From the NCBI GenBank assembly GCA_009908885.1, contig JAAAOL010000369.1:1-8031 (forward strand): 8,031 nucleotides of DNA. The letters are read 5' to 3'. Origin of the DNA: Bacteroidota bacterium. Lineage in GTDB: Bacteria > Bacteroidota > Rhodothermia > Rhodothermales > JAAAOL01. The notes beneath the pieces were generated by a model. The model saw only the letters and a list, made by a program, of their open reading frames with translations, had not been told where the DNA came from and searched no databases. Shown one piece after another: positions 7,145-8,031 of the stretch; the first letter of the stretch is position 1; each line of letters opens with the position of its first letter. Position numbers and translations under genes: made by a program.

Positions 7145-8031
7145 ATGCCCGTTTTTCAGATCGTGAGACGCACCTGGACGCTGCTCCTCGTGCTTTTGCT
7201 TGGGGCGTCGTTTTCTGTTCAGACGGCGTCGGGACAGCAGGCCATTGAGGTATCGGTCACTGTAGATGGCGTATCGAAGGTGCAACAAAATCTGGTCGAC
7301 TTTGGCCAGGTAGTGGCGGGGGAAAGCCTGACTGGCACTGTAACGCTTACCAATCCTCCCGATAATACCTCAGACGTCGTCATCGATTTTGCGGTCATTG
7401 AAGGGGAAATCTCAGATTTCTCCGTTGAGATCGTTCCAAGTGGTGGAGTTCGCTTAGCTCCCGGTGAATCTTATTTTTCTGATGTCACATTCAGTCCTAG
7501 TTTTTTAGGAGTGCAGGAGGACATCCTCCGGTATGACGGTTTCTTTGTACAAACGGAGGATAGCTTTGAGATTTTTTTTGACCTGATCGGTGAGGGCGTG
7601 ATCGATCTCCAAGCAAGTCCATTTCAGCCCATCGTTGTTGGAGAGAGCCAGACCAGAACTTTTATTCTTACGAATACATCTCTGGAACCAGGAGATGATG
7701 TGTTAATCGACTTGGCTGAAGTAGAAGGAGGTTCAGATTTCACCGTTGAACCTATTCCGGATGGAGGAATCCTTCTTGCTCCTGGAGAGGAGTATCTGTC
7801 TGATGTAACATTCTCCCCAACTCAGGTTGGGACACTGAATGATATTTTGCGGTATGAATATGTCATTCTCGACACTGAGACTAGAACCCAGATTTTTTTC
7901 GACCTTACTGGTGAGGGGGTTGAACCGCAGAACCCGATTCTGGACGTCTCTCCGCTCCAGATCGACTTCCCGGACACGGACGTCGGCCAGACGGCCGTAG
8001 CGCCAGTGACGATCACCAACCTCGGGAATGC
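7145..8031 (+). CDS. Exported ASH-repeat (choice-of-anchor D-like) protein, 3' partial
   Basis: The frame runs 295 codons from ATG 7145 to the window edge without a stop. The start is well fixed: an in-frame TAG lies at 7127 and no other start codon occurs between it and 7145. Residues 1-30 form a signal peptide: Arg8-Arg9, a hydrophobic core WTLLLVLLLGASF, and cleavage near ASG|QQ. Two ASH-like units follow at residues 43-152 (7271-7600) and 153-259 (7601-7921), then the start of a canonical ASH unit from 7922 (ILDVSPLQIDF, VGQTAVAPVTITNLGN). The protein is probably periplasmic, surface-bound or secreted; the C-terminus, where a T9SS sorting domain might be, is outside the window. Base composition is odd: units 1-2 are AT-rich whereas the signal peptide and unit 3 are GC-rich. 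There is no Shine-Dalgarno before the ATG, as for its neighbour. No enzymatic motif is seen. Confidence 0.88.
   Translation, partial: MPVFQIVRRTWTLLLVLLLGASFSVQTASGQQAIEVSVTVDGVSKVQQNLVDFGQVVAGESLTGTVTLTNPPDNTSDVVIDFAVIEGEISDFSVEIVPSGGVRLAPGESYFSDVTFSPSFLGVQEDILRYDGFFVQTEDSFEIFFDLIGEGVIDLQASPFQPIVVGESQTRTFILTNTSLEPGDDVLIDLAEVEGGSDFTVEPIPDGGILLAPGEEYLSDVTFSPTQVGTLNDILRYEYVILDTETRTQIFFDLTGEGVEPQNPILDVSPLQIDFPDTDVGQTAVAPVTITNLGN
7271..7921 (+). repeat. Tandem pair of atypical AT-rich ASH-like repeats
   Basis: Unit 1 (7271-7600) and unit 2 (7601-7921) align over their last 64 residues with 38 identities by hand count. Shared strings are SDF-VE, LAPGE, SDVTFSP, DILRY, IFFDL and GEGV. The encoded strings often use different synonymous codons in the two copies (e.g. 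gacatcctccggtat versus gatattttgcggtat). The duplication is therefore old, or protein sequence has been kept under selection. Unit 1 retains the DFG of typical ASH domains (LVDFGQV); unit 2 has lost it (ASPFQPIVVG). Confidence 0.85.

Overview
The window fits a GC-rich member of the Bacteroidota/Rhodothermota side of the FCB group. The main reason is the large first gene, which ends in a textbook type IX secretion (T9SS) sorting domain: YPNPFNP, then IYDALGRRV, then WDARDDRGR and SGIYF. Body GC is high (62-78 % in four hand-counted 60-base blocks of the first two genes), and no start has a clear Shine-Dalgarno sequence, which also fits Bacteroidota-type translation. A Rhodothermota origin is my inference; there is no phylogenetic marker gene here.

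Layout, all on the + strand. (1) Bases 1-5771 hold the 3' part of a very large secreted, surface-type multidomain protein. In order it carries: the end of one right-handed beta-helix module, a second complete beta-helix module, two DUF11-type domains, five tandem ASH / choice-of-anchor D domains, an Ig-like segment, a duplicated 'GWN' module with a following beta-rich segment, and the T9SS C-terminal domain. (2) After a 52-base gap, 5824-6993 encodes an outer-membrane beta-barrel protein with a clear signal peptide. (3) Bases 6994-7144 are a short intergenic region with a candidate sigma70-like promoter and a 9-bp inverted repeat, one arm of which lies in the promoter spacer. (4) From 7145 to the window end runs the 5' part of another exported protein built of ASH-like repeats.

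The genes look like a cell-envelope cluster: a secreted or surface-attached adhesin-like cargo, a probable outer-membrane barrel, and a second exported ASH-repeat protein. No enzyme, regulator, RNA gene, mobile element or CRISPR array was seen.

The most unusual signal is in the third gene. Its first two repeats are far more AT-rich (about 45 % GC over 7381-7920) than everything around them, and GC jumps back to 60-67 % exactly where the third, canonical ASH repeat begins. This looks like a domain-bounded mosaic. The first two repeats are also clear tandem duplicates of an atypical ASH-like unit.
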